In this document: positions 16,803 to 26,018 of the stretch, piece by piece
How the letters are laid out: each line of letters starts with the position of its first letter
Position numbering within the stretch: position 1 is the first letter of the stretch
NCBI GenBank assembly: GCA_937925855.1
Contig: CALAMO010000024.1
Coordinates: 1-64,000 of the forward strand
Direction: 5' to 3'
DNA: 64,000 bases
Source of the DNA: an uncultured Thiotrichaceae bacterium
GTDB taxonomy: Bacteria > Pseudomonadota > Gammaproteobacteria > Thiotrichales > Thiotrichaceae
Notes under the pieces: generated by a model
What the model saw: the letters and a program-made list of their open reading frames with translations, nothing else
What the model was told of the DNA's origin: nothing
The model's database searches: none
Made by a program: the position numbers and the translations under genes

Positions 16803-16812
16803 TCTTTGGGCC

Positions 16813-18099
16813 TTAAACTTCTCGCGCAATTGCCCGATAACCAATATCCGTCCGATAATAGACATCATCCCAGCTAATCGCCGCAACCAGCTGCATAGCC
16901 TGCGCCTGCGCCGCGGTCACGGTCTCCCCCAACCCAACCGCACACAGCACCCGCCCGCCCTGGGTCACACGATTACCCTCGTCATCCTCAGCCGTACCGG
17001 CATGAAACACCTTACCGTCTAGACCAGCCGCCGCATCCAGCCCACTAATCACATCACCTCTACGGTAGGATGCGGGATACCCGCCCGCCGCTAGCACAAC
17101 ACCCAATGCCGCTCGCTCATCCCATTGCGCCGTTACCTCATCCAACCGTTGTTCCAAGGCTGCCTCAATCAGTGCCACCAAATCAGACTGTAAGCGCATC
17201 ATAATTGGCTGTGTTTCCGGGTCACCAAAACGGCAGTTATATTCCAGCACCTTCGGCACGCCCTGCGCATCAATCATCACGCCAGCATAAAGAAATCCCG
17301 TGTAGGGCACACCATCTGCTGCCATCCCCGCAACGGTTGGCCTGATGACCTGCTCCATGATGCGCTCATGCATCTCCGGCGTGACCACGGGTGCTGGCGA
17401 ATACGCCCCCATGCCGCCAGTGTTTGGCCCCTGGTCACCGTTATCACGCGCTTTATGATCCTGTGAACTCGCCATTGGCAAAATATTTTTACCGTCAACC
17501 ATAACGATAAAGCTAGCCTCTTCGCCCACGAGGAACGCTTCGATCACTACGCGGTGCCCGGCATCGCCAAAGGCATTGCCCGCCAACATGTCCTGCACAG
17601 CGGCAATGGCCTCTTCCTCAGTCTGCGCCAAGATCACTCCCTTACCTGCCGCCAGGCCGTCGGCTTTCACTACAATCGGCGCACCTTGTGCACGGATGTA
17701 AGCAATCGCGGCCTCGATGTCCGTAAAGTTACCGTAAGCCGCCGTGGGAATCTTATGACGCGCTAAAAAGTCCTTGGTGAACGCTTTGGAGCCTTCCAGC
17801 TGCGCAGCATTAGCGCTCGGCCCAAAACAACGCAGACCCGCTGCGTTAAACGTATCAACCACACCCATTACCAACGGTGCCTCTGGGCCAATCACCGTTA
17901 GGGCGATAGCTTCCTGCTGCGCTAAGGCAAGCAGCCCAGGAATATCATCTGCAGCCACCGCAACGTTGCGCATACCCGGTTCTCCGGCCGTTCCCGCATT
18001 ACCGGGTGCTATCAGTACCTCGCTCACCCGCTGCGACTGGGCGATCCGCCATGCCAGCGCGTGCTCACGGCCACCACCCCCTACAACCAGAATTTTCAT
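16813..18099 (-). CDS. purD: Phosphoribosylamine-glycine ligase
   Basis: ATP-grasp enzyme of de novo purine synthesis (phosphoribosylamine + glycine + ATP to GAR). About 428 residues starting MKILVVGGGGREHALAW; start 18099 has TAGGAG five bases upstream, better than the in-frame ATG at 18114. Visible family segments: VIGPEAPLVMGVVD, PIVVKADGLAAGKGVI, HKARDNGDQGPNTGGMGAYSPAP, VLEYNCRFGDPETQPIMMRL. It stands alone, without purH beside it. Confidence 0.96.
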   Translation of the reverse strand: MKILVVGGGGREHALAWRIAQSQRVSEVLIAPGNAGTAGEPGMRNVAVAADDIPGLLALAQQEAIALTVIGPEAPLVMGVVDTFNAAGLRCFGPSANAAQLEGSKAFTKDFLARHKIPTAAYGNFTDIEAAIAYIRAQGAPIVVKADGLAAGKGVILAQTEEEAIAAVQDMLAGNAFGDAGHRVVIEAFLVGEEASFIVMVDGKNILPMASSQDHKARDNGDQGPNTGGMGAYSPAPVVTPEMHERIMEQVIRPTVAGMAADGVPYTGFLYAGVMIDAQGVPKVLEYNCRFGDPETQPIMMRLQSDLVALIEAALEQRLDEVTAQWDERAALGVVLAAGGYPASYRRGDVISGLDAAAGLDGKVFHAGTAEDDEGNRVTQGGRVLCAVGLGETVTAAQAQAMQLVAAISWDDVYYRTDIGYRAIAREV

Positions 18100-18447
18100 G
18101 TTGACTCCTATCATCGCATTAACCCACAGAGGCGCTCATTAAAGCCAGATTCATGCTGGGTTTCAACCCTAACTTACACCTAGCAACGTACTGACTACCC
18201 TCAACCCATAACGCTCGATGTGTTAAAAATACCCGCAACGATTACCCAAAAAAATGGCAACGGTTCAGACAGCACTACTCAAAACCACTGGCCGGTTAAA
18301 GGCTAAAAACTCACGCTTAGCCATAAAGCCATAGACGCACTCCGACCATAAACCATAATAATTTAGTTCATCCTGATACAAGACAATAGTGATCATAAAC
18401 ACCGATCGTGCAATGGAAAGCAGAAAATTAATCGCGGGAGATATGAA
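18100..18447. other. Intergenic region between purD and a small lipoprotein gene
   Basis: About 350 bases, AT-richer than the neighbouring genes, hold the purD ribosome site at the left edge and the GGGAG site of the lipoprotein gene at the right. I see no convincing ORF, tRNA, strong hairpin or riboswitch. It must contain the promoters for both divergent genes, but no clear -35/-10 pair stands out. Confidence 0.5.
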
Positions 18448-18786
18448 GTGATAGTGTATTTGAGATTTCTTTTATTCACATTGATCTTGATGGGCTGTAA
18501 ACATGATGTTGCCGCATTAACACTATTACCCGGCGAAAGTCGTGCCATCGCCACCACCTACAAGGTCAAAGCCGATAAGCATACTGTAGGGGTCAAATGC
18601 TACCAAATGAACACCACCAAACGCTCTCCCTTGACATTCATAGCGCAGGATCAGCTCGTTAAAATTGTAGCCATCGAAGAGGGTTTACGCTATTTTGACG
18701 GTGAACTATGGCTTAGGGTCTACCCACCGCTCACCCATCGCCCTAACTGTTATGTCAACGTTGATAATCTGATCCCCTACAGCTAA
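18448..18786 (+). CDS. Small putative lipoprotein of unknown function
   Basis: Starts at GTG 18448, seven bases after GGGAG; 112 residues. The N-terminus has a hydrophobic stretch ending in LILMGC, a lipobox with Cys17 as the lipidation site. The mature part of ~95 residues (VGVKCYQMN..., FIAQDQLVKIVAIEEGLRYFDGELWLRVYPP..., NCYVNVDNLIPYS) is beta-rich and looks SH3b-like, with two further Cys that could form a disulfide. No Asp at +2, so outer-membrane retention is expected. I do not recognise a named family. Confidence 0.65.
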   Translation: MIVYLRFLLFTLILMGCKHDVAALTLLPGESRAIATTYKVKADKHTVGVKCYQMNTTKRSPLTFIAQDQLVKIVAIEEGLRYFDGELWLRVYPPLTHRPNCYVNVDNLIPYS

Positions 18787-18878
18787 ACGGTGCTTACTCT
18801 ACCTGCGCAGCAGTGCTGTCGCAAAGCAGTGACGTGGCGTATAATACGCATCATTAGATTAAAACAGGCCAGATCATT

Positions 18879-19817
18879 ATGCAGGTAACCCTTGCTGACC
18901 CACGCGGTTTTTGTGCCGGTGTTGACCGGGCTATTGAAATCGTTGACCGGGCGCTTGAAGTATTAGGTGCGCCGATTTATGTGCGCCATGAGGTGGTGCA
19001 CAATCGCTTTGTAGTGAATACCTTGCGTGATAAAGGCGCCATTTTCGTCCAAGAACTAGATGAAGTACCCGATGATGCCACCGTTATTTTCAGCGCACAC
19101 GGCGTATCACGTCAGGTACAAAACGAAGCCAAACGTCGCGGCCTGAAGGTATTTGATGCGACCTGTCCCCTAGTGACCAAAGTACACGTTGAAGTTACGC
19201 GCTATAGCCGCGAAGGACGCGAGACCATCTTAATCGGCCATAAAAACCACCCAGAAGTAGAAGGGACCATGGGGCAATACGAGACAGTGCACGGCGGTAA
19301 AATTTACCGGGTTGATTCGCCGGAAGAGGTGACAGCACTCAGCGTAGACAACCCAGAAAAATTGGCTTACGTCACCCAAACCACCTTGTCCGTTGACGAT
19401 ACCGCGATCGTCATCGACGCCTTACGCACGAAATTTCCAGCAATCATTGGCCCCAAAAAAGATGATATTTGTTATGCCACGCAAAATCGCCAGGATGCAC
19501 TGAAGCAGCTAGCCGACGATGCTGACCTCGTGTTGGTCGTCGGATCACCGAATAGCTCTAATTCCAACCGACTGCGTGAGATTGCAGAAAAGCGCTCAAC
19601 CCCGGCTTATCTGATTGATGATGCTAATGACATTCAAACAGAATGGTTGCAAGGTGTAAAAATGGTGGGCTTAACCGCGGGTGCCTCTGCCCCCGAAGTA
19701 CTGGTTGAGGGCGTCATTAAACACCTAAAGCAGCACGGCGCAGAGGTTCAGGTGCAAAATTCGGGCATTAAAGAGAATATTGCCTTTGTCCTGCCCAAGG
19801 AATTACGCCCAGGCTAA
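18879..19817 (+). CDS. ispH: 4-hydroxy-3-methylbut-2-enyl diphosphate reductase
   Basis: Last step of the MEP isoprenoid pathway: HMBPP to IPP and DMAPP using a [4Fe-4S] cluster. 312 residues; cluster cysteines C12 ([10 protein letters not shown]), C96 ([11 protein letters not shown]) and C198 ([11 protein letters not shown]) are present, as are substrate histidines in RHEVVHN and [11 protein letters not shown]. The stop TAA overlaps the stop of the convergent DUF3301 gene by four bases. Confidence 0.97.
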   Translation: MQVTLADPRGFCAGVDRAIEIVDRALEVLGAPIYVRHEVVHNRFVVNTLRDKGAIFVQELDEVPDDATVIFSAHGVSRQVQNEAKRRGLKVFDATCPLVTKVHVEVTRYSREGRETILIGHKNHPEVEGTMGQYETVHGGKIYRVDSPEEVTALSVDNPEKLAYVTQTTLSVDDTAIVIDALRTKFPAIIGPKKDDICYATQNRQDALKQLADDADLVLVVGSPNSSNSNRLREIAEKRSTPAYLIDDANDIQTEWLQGVKMVGLTAGASAPEVLVEGVIKHLKQHGAEVQVQNSGIKENIAFVLPKELRPG

Positions 19818-20149
19818 AGCGCGTCCTCTTTCATATCGATGGTGGTGCCCTGTTCTGCGTCAATTTGCACTTGCTCCAGCGCCTGTCCGGCCATAAAAGC
19901 ACGGCCCCGACGACGCTCATAGCCTGCAATACTAAAATCGAAACCGTAGATCCGACGAAACATCAGCCGGCCCCGCTCACTGCGCATCGGTTTAATGCTC
20001 TCCAGTGATACGGTCTGATCCAGCAGCTGTGCACCCAATTCTTTACAGGCGCGACCCGCCGCAAACACGGCCCGCTCGCGGGTACGCAGCGTATCAATCC
20101 AGAACCAAACCATCAGCCCCAGCACTATTAATAGCAGAAAGTTTCCCAT
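19814..20149 (-). CDS. DUF3301-family membrane-anchored protein
   Basis: A 111-residue protein with one N-terminal membrane helix ([14 protein letters not shown]) followed by the DUF3301 pattern: [28 protein letters not shown], then [21 protein letters not shown]. Known mainly from gammaproteobacteria, function undetermined. The ATG at 20149 has GGGAG four bases upstream. Tail-to-tail overlap with ispH means the two transcripts must cross at their 3' ends. Confidence 0.85.
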   Translation of the reverse strand: MGNFLLLIVLGLMVWFWIDTLRTRERAVFAAGRACKELGAQLLDQTVSLESIKPMRSERGRLMFRRIYGFDFSIAGYERRRGRAFMAGQALEQVQIDAEQGTTIDMKEDAL

Positions 20150-20325
20150 ATCACTCCCGTGTCATTACTGTCATCAGCCCGAAGAAGTTTATTGCGTAAG
20201 CAGGCCCGTCTGTGCGGTGCAGAGTCACTAGCATAAAAGTCCACGCCTTCTGTAGTAAGCATATCACGCTTACCTGGGGTAGAATATGAGGCAGCCGCAG
20301 CACATATCAACAGGACAAATATGCA

Positions 20326-21165
20326 ATGACACAAGCACAATTACCCCATAAAGAGTTAACGGTCACCTTTATTGGCGCGGGCAATATGGCACGCAGCCTA
20401 ATTGCGGGTCTAATGGAAGACAATAGCCCGCTAAGTATTCGAGTGGCTGACCCGGATCAGAACCAGTTGGACGTTATTCGCCGCCACTGGCCGGAGATCA
20501 CCGTGGATACGGATAACCTAACGATGATTGATGGCGCGGATATGGTCGTACTGGCGGTCAAGCCACAGGTTATGAGCGATGTTATCAGCCCGTTTCATGA
20601 AATAGCCCAACGGCAACGTCCAGTCTTTGTGTCAGTGGCTGCGGGCATCCGTGAGTCTTCTCTCAATAAGTGGCTAGGGGGCGGCTTGCCTATCGTACGC
20701 TGCATGCCTAACACGCCTGCGCTGGTACAGGCCGGAGCGACCGGCTTGTACGCTAACGAAGCGGTCTCCGCCGAACAACGCAGTCTGGCAGAAAGCATAC
20801 TACGCGCTGTGGGTATTGCTATTTGGTTTGAGGAAGAGGCTAAACTGGATGCTGTTACTGCTGTATCGGGTAGCGGCCCGGCTTATTTCTTCTTGGTGAT
20901 GGAGGCGATGCAGGAAGCGGCTGAAGGGCTTGGATTGAAGCCGGAAGATGCCAATTTGTTGGTGATTCAAACGGCATTGGGTGCGGCAAAATTAGCATTA
21001 GAAAGCGATGACCGCCCTGCTGAACTACGGCGGCGGGTAACTTCCAAAGGCGGTACTACTGAGGCAGCGATAAATAAACTCAACGAAGGTGGATTGGTCG
21101 ATCTATTTGACCAGGCGCTACAGGCCGCTGCGAAGCGCTCGGAAGAACTGGCCGAGCTGAGCTAA
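20326..21165 (+). CDS. proC: Pyrroline-5-carboxylate reductase
   Basis: NAD(P)H-dependent final step of proline synthesis, 279 residues. N-terminal Rossmann motif FIGAGNMARSLIAGL, VLAVKPQVM, then the C-terminal dimerisation/substrate domain with the hallmark AVSGSGPAYFFLVMEAM and RRRVTSKGGTTEAAI. The usual upstream yggS/pilT genes are absent; yggT follows 46 bases downstream as in many gammaproteobacteria. Confidence 0.96.
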   Translation: MTQAQLPHKELTVTFIGAGNMARSLIAGLMEDNSPLSIRVADPDQNQLDVIRRHWPEITVDTDNLTMIDGADMVVLAVKPQVMSDVISPFHEIAQRQRPVFVSVAAGIRESSLNKWLGGGLPIVRCMPNTPALVQAGATGLYANEAVSAEQRSLAESILRAVGIAIWFEEEAKLDAVTAVSGSGPAYFFLVMEAMQEAAEGLGLKPEDANLLVIQTALGAAKLALESDDRPAELRRRVTSKGGTTEAAINKLNEGGLVDLFDQALQAAAKRSEELAELS

Positions 21166-21211
21166 TCCAATACATAATACAATCAACCTATAGCAACAAT
21201 CAGGCAATCAC

Positions 21212-21763
21212 ATGGTTTTTCAAAACGTCGCAATCTTTCTCGTTTCTACCCTACTCTCGCTTTACATTGGCGCGGTGCTGATTCGCTTCTTGCTGGCTTA
21301 TGCGAGAGCCGATTTTCATAACCCGCTGTCGCAGTTTTTGGTAAAAATCACTAACCCGGTGCTGGTGCCGCTACGGCGCTTTATTCCGGCGATTGGCAAG
21401 ATTGACACCTCCTCTTTAGCACTGGCATTTGTACTGAAACTGCTTGGTGGTTTCCTGATTCTCAATCTGATGGGACAGAAACTAGACATAGGTTTTATGC
21501 TCGTCGCGGCCCTCTTTGACATCGTGCGTAGCGTCATCTGGATTTATATTATTGCGATGATTGTGCATGCGGTGATGAGTTGGATGGGGAATACCTATGG
21601 TAACCCGGTGGCGTCGCTGTTGCAGAGTTTGACTGATCCGATTTTAAGGCCGATACGGCGGTTTGTGCCGTTGGTTAGTGGGATTGATTTGTCGCCGTTG
21701 GTGGCGATTTTGGGGTTACAGGTTGGGTTGATATTGTTGGGGGGGTTGCCGGGGATTTTTTAA
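21212..21763 (+). CDS. yggT: YggT-family integral membrane protein
   Basis: 183 residues made of two YggT repeats, each with two membrane helices around a conserved NPLSQFLVKITNPVLVPLRRFIP / GNPVASLLQSLTDPILRPIRRFVP type segment. Located after proC, the classic position. Function not firmly known; implicated in osmotic tolerance in E. coli. The last ~160 bases are unusually G/T-rich with runs of G, unlike the rest of the gene. Confidence 0.93.
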   Translation: MVFQNVAIFLVSTLLSLYIGAVLIRFLLAYARADFHNPLSQFLVKITNPVLVPLRRFIPAIGKIDTSSLALAFVLKLLGGFLILNLMGQKLDIGFMLVAALFDIVRSVIWIYIIAMIVHAVMSWMGNTYGNPVASLLQSLTDPILRPIRRFVPLVSGIDLSPLVAILGLQVGLILLGGLPGIF

Positions 21764-21805
21764 GGACTCACAGCCATCTCAATTCTGCGCTGATCCAAAC
21801 CTATT

Positions 21806-21827
21806 TGTGCTATCATATGCGTGCACA
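21806..21827 (+). promoter_or_regulatory. Candidate autoregulatory operator of the toxin-antitoxin pair
   Basis: TGTGC (21806-21810) and GCACA (21823-21827) form an inverted repeat that brackets TATCAT (21811-21816), a plausible -10 element, 15 bases before the antitoxin ATG and upstream of its GAGGA site. Antitoxins of this type usually repress their own promoter; binding here is inference. Confidence 0.4.
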
Positions 21828-21841
21828 CTTGAGGAATAATC

Positions 21842-22168
21842 ATGCAATCATTTAGCATACGTGACCTGCGGGAACGCACCGGAGACATTAGCCGTTCCGC
21901 TGAACAAGGGGAACTGTCATTGGTTACCCGCCACGGACACCCACTATTTATTAGCGTGCCTTTCAACCAACACGTTGTTGAACATGGTGTCTATCTCGCA
22001 CTGGCGGAAAACCTGTTCAAATCCGGTGAACTTAGCCTCGGCAAAGCAGCAAAACTGGCAAATATGTCGCGTGTGGAATTTGGTGAACATGTCAGTCGTC
22101 TGGGAATTCCGATTGTAGATTATGATCCTGCTGAGCTTGATGCCGAGCTGGATTATTTTTCTTCATGA
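21842..22168 (+). CDS. Antitoxin: Phd-like N-terminus joined to UPF0175 C-terminus
   Basis: 108 residues. The first ~50 (SIRDLRERTGDISRSAEQGELSLVTRHGHPLFISVPF) follow the Phd/YefM DNA-binding pattern, where the N-terminal strand/helix and hairpin form the DNA-binding fold. The rest (AENLFKSGELSLGKAAKLANMSRVEFGEHVSRLGIPIVDYD...) matches UPF0175, a small antitoxin family. The gene overlaps the DUF3368 toxin by ATGA, the standard arrangement. Strong GAGGA site. The combination is a fusion of two antitoxin types, the first for DNA binding and the second probably for toxin neutralisation. Confidence 0.8.
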   Translation: MQSFSIRDLRERTGDISRSAEQGELSLVTRHGHPLFISVPFNQHVVEHGVYLALAENLFKSGELSLGKAAKLANMSRVEFGEHVSRLGIPIVDYDPAELDAELDYFSS

Positions 22169-22656
22169 CAAAGCCCATTATTGTCGCAGACGCCAGCCCA
22201 CTTATTGCGCTGGCTAAGCTTGAAAAACTGGAACTATTGCATGAACTATTTTCTGATTTGCATGTGCCGGAAACTGTCCTGCTTGAAGTGACCGTTGCTC
22301 AGTCTCGCACTGACGCCCGCTTGCTCAAGTCTTATATCGCTGCAAACTTCACTGTCCATTCTACGCTGGAAAATCCGTTTACCCAGGAAATCGGGCGTAT
22401 ACTGGATGACGGTGAGATTCAGGCACTGGCTTTAGCGAGACAGCTGGATTGTGGTGTACTGATAGACGAATTACGTGGTCGCAAGGTAGCCCAACGTTAC
22501 GACATAAAAACCGTGGGCGTTCTTGGCTTATTGATGCAAAGTAAACAACAGGGTTTAGTGAGTCACATCACCCCTCTGATTACCCAACTGCAAGCAGAGA
22601 ATTATCGTTTGTCTTCCAGGCTAATCGAATCCGTTTTAGAGCGTATGGGAGAGTAG
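22165..22656 (+). CDS. DUF3368 PIN-domain toxin (VapC-like)
   Basis: 163 residues, PIN-fold ribonuclease toxin. Acidic active-site positions are visible: D9 in IVADASPLIALA, the Glu of DDGEIQALALA, and the Asp of VLIDELRGR. The segment ARQLDCGVLIDELRGRKVAQ and GVLGLLMQSKQQGLV are typical of DUF3368, which pairs with UPF0175 antitoxins. Expected to cleave RNA. The stop codon abuts the stop of convergent gatC with zero spacing, so read-through would generate antisense to gatC. Confidence 0.85.
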   Translation: MTKPIIVADASPLIALAKLEKLELLHELFSDLHVPETVLLEVTVAQSRTDARLLKSYIAANFTVHSTLENPFTQEIGRILDDGEIQALALARQLDCGVLIDELRGRKVAQRYDIKTVGVLGLLMQSKQQGLVSHITPLITQLQAENYRLSSRLIESVLERMGE

Positions 22657-22944
22657 TCACTCCAACACCTTAGGCACCAAATACAAGCCCTTCTCCACCT
22701 CAGGCGCACACGCCTGATAATGCTCCCGGTGATCCGTCTCAGTCGCTACATCTTCCCTTAGCCGCTGCACGCTATCCAACGGATTCGACATCGGCTCCAC
22801 CCCCGTCGTATCCACCGCGTTCAGCTGCTCCACCATATCCACAATCCCCGACAGCTTCGCCGCATAAACCGGTACATTCTCCTCCAGAATCGCCAGCCGG
22901 GCCAAACGCGACACCTTCATCACATCTTCTTCAGTAACCGCCAT
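22657..22944 (-). CDS. gatC: Asp-tRNA(Asn)/Glu-tRNA(Gln) amidotransferase subunit C
   Basis: About 95 residues; small subunit that stabilises GatA-GatB. Family pattern: EDVMKVSRLARLAI, KLSGIVDMVEQLNAVDTTGVEPMSNPL, LREDVATE, and the C-terminal GLYLVPKVLE. The start is ATG 22944, with AAAGGGG seven bases upstream; GTG 22947 is less likely. It is the last gene of a gatA-gatB-gatC transcription unit, only a few bases after gatB stops. Most bacteria place gatC first. Confidence 0.92.
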   Translation of the reverse strand: MAVTEEDVMKVSRLARLAILEENVPVYAAKLSGIVDMVEQLNAVDTTGVEPMSNPLDSVQRLREDVATETDHREHYQACAPEVEKGLYLVPKVLE

Positions 22945-22948
22945 CACA

Positions 22949-24379
22949 TCACCCCTTTAACTTTTCTTTCAGCAATTCATTCACCATCGCCGGATCAGCT
23001 TTACCCTTCGAGGCACGCATCGTCTGTCCAACAAAGAAGCCAAACACCTTATCCTTACCCGAACGGTACTGCTCCACCTGTCCGGGGTTATTGGCGATAA
23101 TTTCATCCACCAAGGCTTCAATCGCACCGGTATCCGTGACCTGCTTCAGACCTTTAGCTTCGATCACCGCATCAGCGTCACCATCGCCAGCCCACATGCC
23201 TTCCAACACTTCTTTCGCCGCAGTGGCAGAAATCGTCTTATCCTTAATCCGCACCAGCATGCCAGTCATCATCGCAGCACTCACCGGCGCATCCGTAATG
23301 TCCGTCTCATGCTTATTCAGCAACGCCGATAAACCGCCCATCACCCAGTTCGCCGCCAGCTTAGTATCGCCACAACCTTCGGCCACGGTTTCAAAATAAT
23401 CCGCCACTTCGCGACTATTGGTCAAGTCATCCGCCAGATCAGCATTTAATCCCAGCTCAGCCATAAAACGCTGCTTTCGCGCATCCGGTAACTCAGGCAA
23501 CGAAGCACGCGCCTCTTCCAGATCCTCAGCCGAGATCGCCACCGGCAATAAATCCGGGTCAGGGAAATAGCGGTAATCGTTCGCGTCTTCCTTGCCGCGC
23601 ATTGAACGTGTCTCATCCTTATCAGGATCATACAAGCGCGTCTCCTGTACCACCTGACCACCGGACTCAATGATCCCGATTTGGCGATCGACTTCGCAAT
23701 GAATCGCGCTCTGAATAAAGCGGAACGAGTTCAGATTTTTAATCTCAGCGCGTGTACCAAATTCAGCGCCCGGACGGCGTACGGAAACGTTCACATCACA
23801 GCGGAACGAGCCTTCCTGCATATTGCCATCACACACGCCGAGATAACGCACCAGCGCATGCAACTTCTTCACGTAAGCAACCGCTTCTTTCGCCGAACGC
23901 ATATCCGGCTCAGACACAATTTCCAGTAAAGGCGTACCCGCACGATTCAAATCAATCCCGGTCTGCGTTTCAAAGTCTTCATGCAGCGACTTACCGGCAT
24001 CTTCCTCAAGATGCGCCCGGGTCACCCCAATGCGTTTGGTTTCGCCGTTTTCCAGCTCAATATCCAGATGGCCCAAACCGACAATCGGCAGCTCAAACTG
24101 ACTGATTTGGTAGCCTTTTGGTAGATCGGGGTAAAAATAATTCTTGCGGGCAAATACTGACTGCGGCGCGATTTCAGCATCAATCGCCAGGCCTAAACGC
24201 AGCGCCAACTTTACCGCCTGCTTATTCAATACCGGCAACACACCCGGCATGCCGAGATCAACCAGACTCGCCTGTGTGTTTGGTTCCGCACCATAAGCCG
24301 TAGAAGAGCCAGAGAAAATTTTGCTGTTAGTCGATAACTGGGCATGAATTTCCAGACCGATGACCGTTTCCCATTCCAT
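22949..24379 (-). CDS. gatB: Asp/Glu-tRNA amidotransferase subunit B
   Basis: 476 residues; activates misacylated Glu-tRNA(Gln)/Asp-tRNA(Asn) by phosphorylation and binds the tRNA. Family landmarks: [18 protein letters not shown] at the N-terminus, [69 protein letters not shown], then the helical YqeY-like tail ([28 protein letters not shown]). Lies 11 bases after gatA. Confidence 0.96.
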   Translation of the reverse strand: MEWETVIGLEIHAQLSTNSKIFSGSSTAYGAEPNTQASLVDLGMPGVLPVLNKQAVKLALRLGLAIDAEIAPQSVFARKNYFYPDLPKGYQISQFELPIVGLGHLDIELENGETKRIGVTRAHLEEDAGKSLHEDFETQTGIDLNRAGTPLLEIVSEPDMRSAKEAVAYVKKLHALVRYLGVCDGNMQEGSFRCDVNVSVRRPGAEFGTRAEIKNLNSFRFIQSAIHCEVDRQIGIIESGGQVVQETRLYDPDKDETRSMRGKEDANDYRYFPDPDLLPVAISAEDLEEARASLPELPDARKQRFMAELGLNADLADDLTNSREVADYFETVAEGCGDTKLAANWVMGGLSALLNKHETDITDAPVSAAMMTGMLVRIKDKTISATAAKEVLEGMWAGDGDADAVIEAKGLKQVTDTGAIEALVDEIIANNPGQVEQYRSGKDKVFGFFVGQTMRASKGKADPAMVNELLKEKLKG

Positions 24380-24390
24380 GTGTTATCTCC

Positions 24391-25884
24391 TCAAGCGAAT
24401 GCCGCGGGTGTTTGTAAATGCCAATCGGTTTGCTGCTGGTACTGATGAGCAATATTCAACATACGCGCTTCTTCAAAGTAATTACCAATCAACTGCATAC
24501 CCACCGGCAGACCATTATCAGCAAAACCAATCGGGAAACTCATCCCCGGCAAACCAGCCAGACTGGTTGGAATGGTGTAAATATCCGCGAGATACATCGC
24601 CAGCTGATCATCGACCAACTCACCTAGCTTGAAAGCTGTAGTCGGCGCAGATGGCCCCATAATGACATCAACATCGTTAAACACATCAACAAAGTCTTGT
24701 TTAATCAGGCGACGTACCTGCTGCGCCTTGAGGTAATAAGCATCGTAATACCCCGAAGACAACGCATAAGTCCCCATCATAATGCGGCGCTTCACTTCGT
24801 CACCAAAACCTTCCCAGCGACTACGTTCATATAAATCGTTCAGATCCTGTGGATTATCACAGCGATGACCAAAACGTACCCCATCGAAACGCGACAGGTT
24901 CGACGAACATTCTGCTGGCGCGACCACATAATAAACCGGCACAGCGAGATGACTATTTGGCAACGTGACCTCTTTAATCACAGCACCGCGTGCTTCAAAT
25001 GCTTTCACCGCACGCTCAATCACCGCAGCCACCTGCTGATCCAAACCCTCAGCAAAAAACTCCTGCGGCAAGCCAATCTTCAGGCCATCAATCGAATCAT
25101 TCAGATTCGCAGTGTAATCCGGTACATCGACCTGCGCCGACGTCGAATCGCGCTCATCAAAGCCAGCGATCTCATTCAACGTAATCGCACAATCTTCCGC
25201 CGATACCGCCATCGGGCCGCACTGATCCAGACTGGAAGCGAAGGCAATCATGCCAAAGCGCGACACGCGGCCATAGGTCGGTTTAATGCCGGTGACGCCG
25301 CAGAAAGACGCCGGTTGGCGAATCGAGCCACCGGTGTCGGTACCTAATACCATGGGTGCGAGACGTGCAGCGACTGCCGCTGCGCCCCCACCAGAGCTGC
25401 CGCCCGGCACATAGTCAGTGTTCCAGGGGTTTTGCACCGGTGCAAACGCCGAGTTCTCATTCGATGACCCCATCGCGAACTCATCCATATTGTTCTTACC
25501 CAGCAAGACGCCCCCGGCGTCTTTCAGCTTGCTGGTGACATGTGCATCATAAGGCGCAACAAAATTCGCCAGCATTTTCGAGGCACAGCTGGTCAGAATA
25601 CCATCGGTGCAAAACAAGTCTTTCAGTGCATAGGGAATACCGGCCAGCGCACCCTTTAACTCGCCAGCGCGTATTTGATTATCAATCACCTCCGCCTGCG
25701 CGCGCGCCTGTTCTTCTGTCACGGTAATATAAGACTTCAGTCCAGCATCAAAACGTGCGATGCGCTCAAGATAGGCTGCAGTGACTTCCATCACTGAAAA
25801 CTGGCTAGACTGTATGCCCCGCTGTAACGCTTTCAATGATAGCTGTGTTAGCTCAGCAGTTTGGGTTGAATCGACCTGAGACAT
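24391..25884 (-). CDS. gatA: Asp/Glu-tRNA amidotransferase subunit A
   Basis: Amidase-signature glutaminase that supplies ammonia to GatB; about 497 residues. The Ser-cisSer-Lys triad is intact: Lys in [10 protein letters not shown], Ser in [12 protein letters not shown], Ser in [16 protein letters not shown]. Start 25884 (MSQVDSTQ) is supported by CCGGAG five bases upstream; an in-frame ATG at 25905 lacks one. First gene of the A-B-C unit. A short hairpin (AGGCAG/CTGCCT, 25908-25923) lies just upstream in its leader. Confidence 0.96.
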   Translation of the reverse strand: MSQVDSTQTAELTQLSLKALQRGIQSSQFSVMEVTAAYLERIARFDAGLKSYITVTEEQARAQAEVIDNQIRAGELKGALAGIPYALKDLFCTDGILTSCASKMLANFVAPYDAHVTSKLKDAGGVLLGKNNMDEFAMGSSNENSAFAPVQNPWNTDYVPGGSSGGGAAAVAARLAPMVLGTDTGGSIRQPASFCGVTGIKPTYGRVSRFGMIAFASSLDQCGPMAVSAEDCAITLNEIAGFDERDSTSAQVDVPDYTANLNDSIDGLKIGLPQEFFAEGLDQQVAAVIERAVKAFEARGAVIKEVTLPNSHLAVPVYYVVAPAECSSNLSRFDGVRFGHRCDNPQDLNDLYERSRWEGFGDEVKRRIMMGTYALSSGYYDAYYLKAQQVRRLIKQDFVDVFNDVDVIMGPSAPTTAFKLGELVDDQLAMYLADIYTIPTSLAGLPGMSFPIGFADNGLPVGMQLIGNYFEEARMLNIAHQYQQQTDWHLQTPAAFA

Positions 25885-25970
25885 GATTACTCCGGTAAAT
25901 GACACTCAGGCAGTTTGCTGCCTACCGCTCCGGCAGCGTTTCTGCAATACAGCGCCCTGAACAATGAATA

Positions 25971-25991
25971 ATGCCCGCACATAGCGGGCAT
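25971..25991 (-). terminator. Terminator after the large surface protein gene
   Basis: Perfect 8-bp stem ATGCCCGC (25971-25978) / GCGGGCAT (25984-25991) with a 5-base loop; on the minus strand TATTCATTGTT follows. It sits between the end of the 1564-residue protein gene and gatA, so it most likely insulates gatA from that transcript. Only moderately U-rich. Confidence 0.55.
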
Positions 25992-26018
25992 GAGTATTTT
26001 CAAATAGCGGCTATACAA

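Noticed and set aside
20128-20340. Minus-strand 70-codon frame with a hydrophobic N-terminus between the DUF3301 gene and proC
   Set aside because: Overlaps the starts of two real genes, has no convincing ribosome site and a Cys/His-rich composition typical of chance frames.
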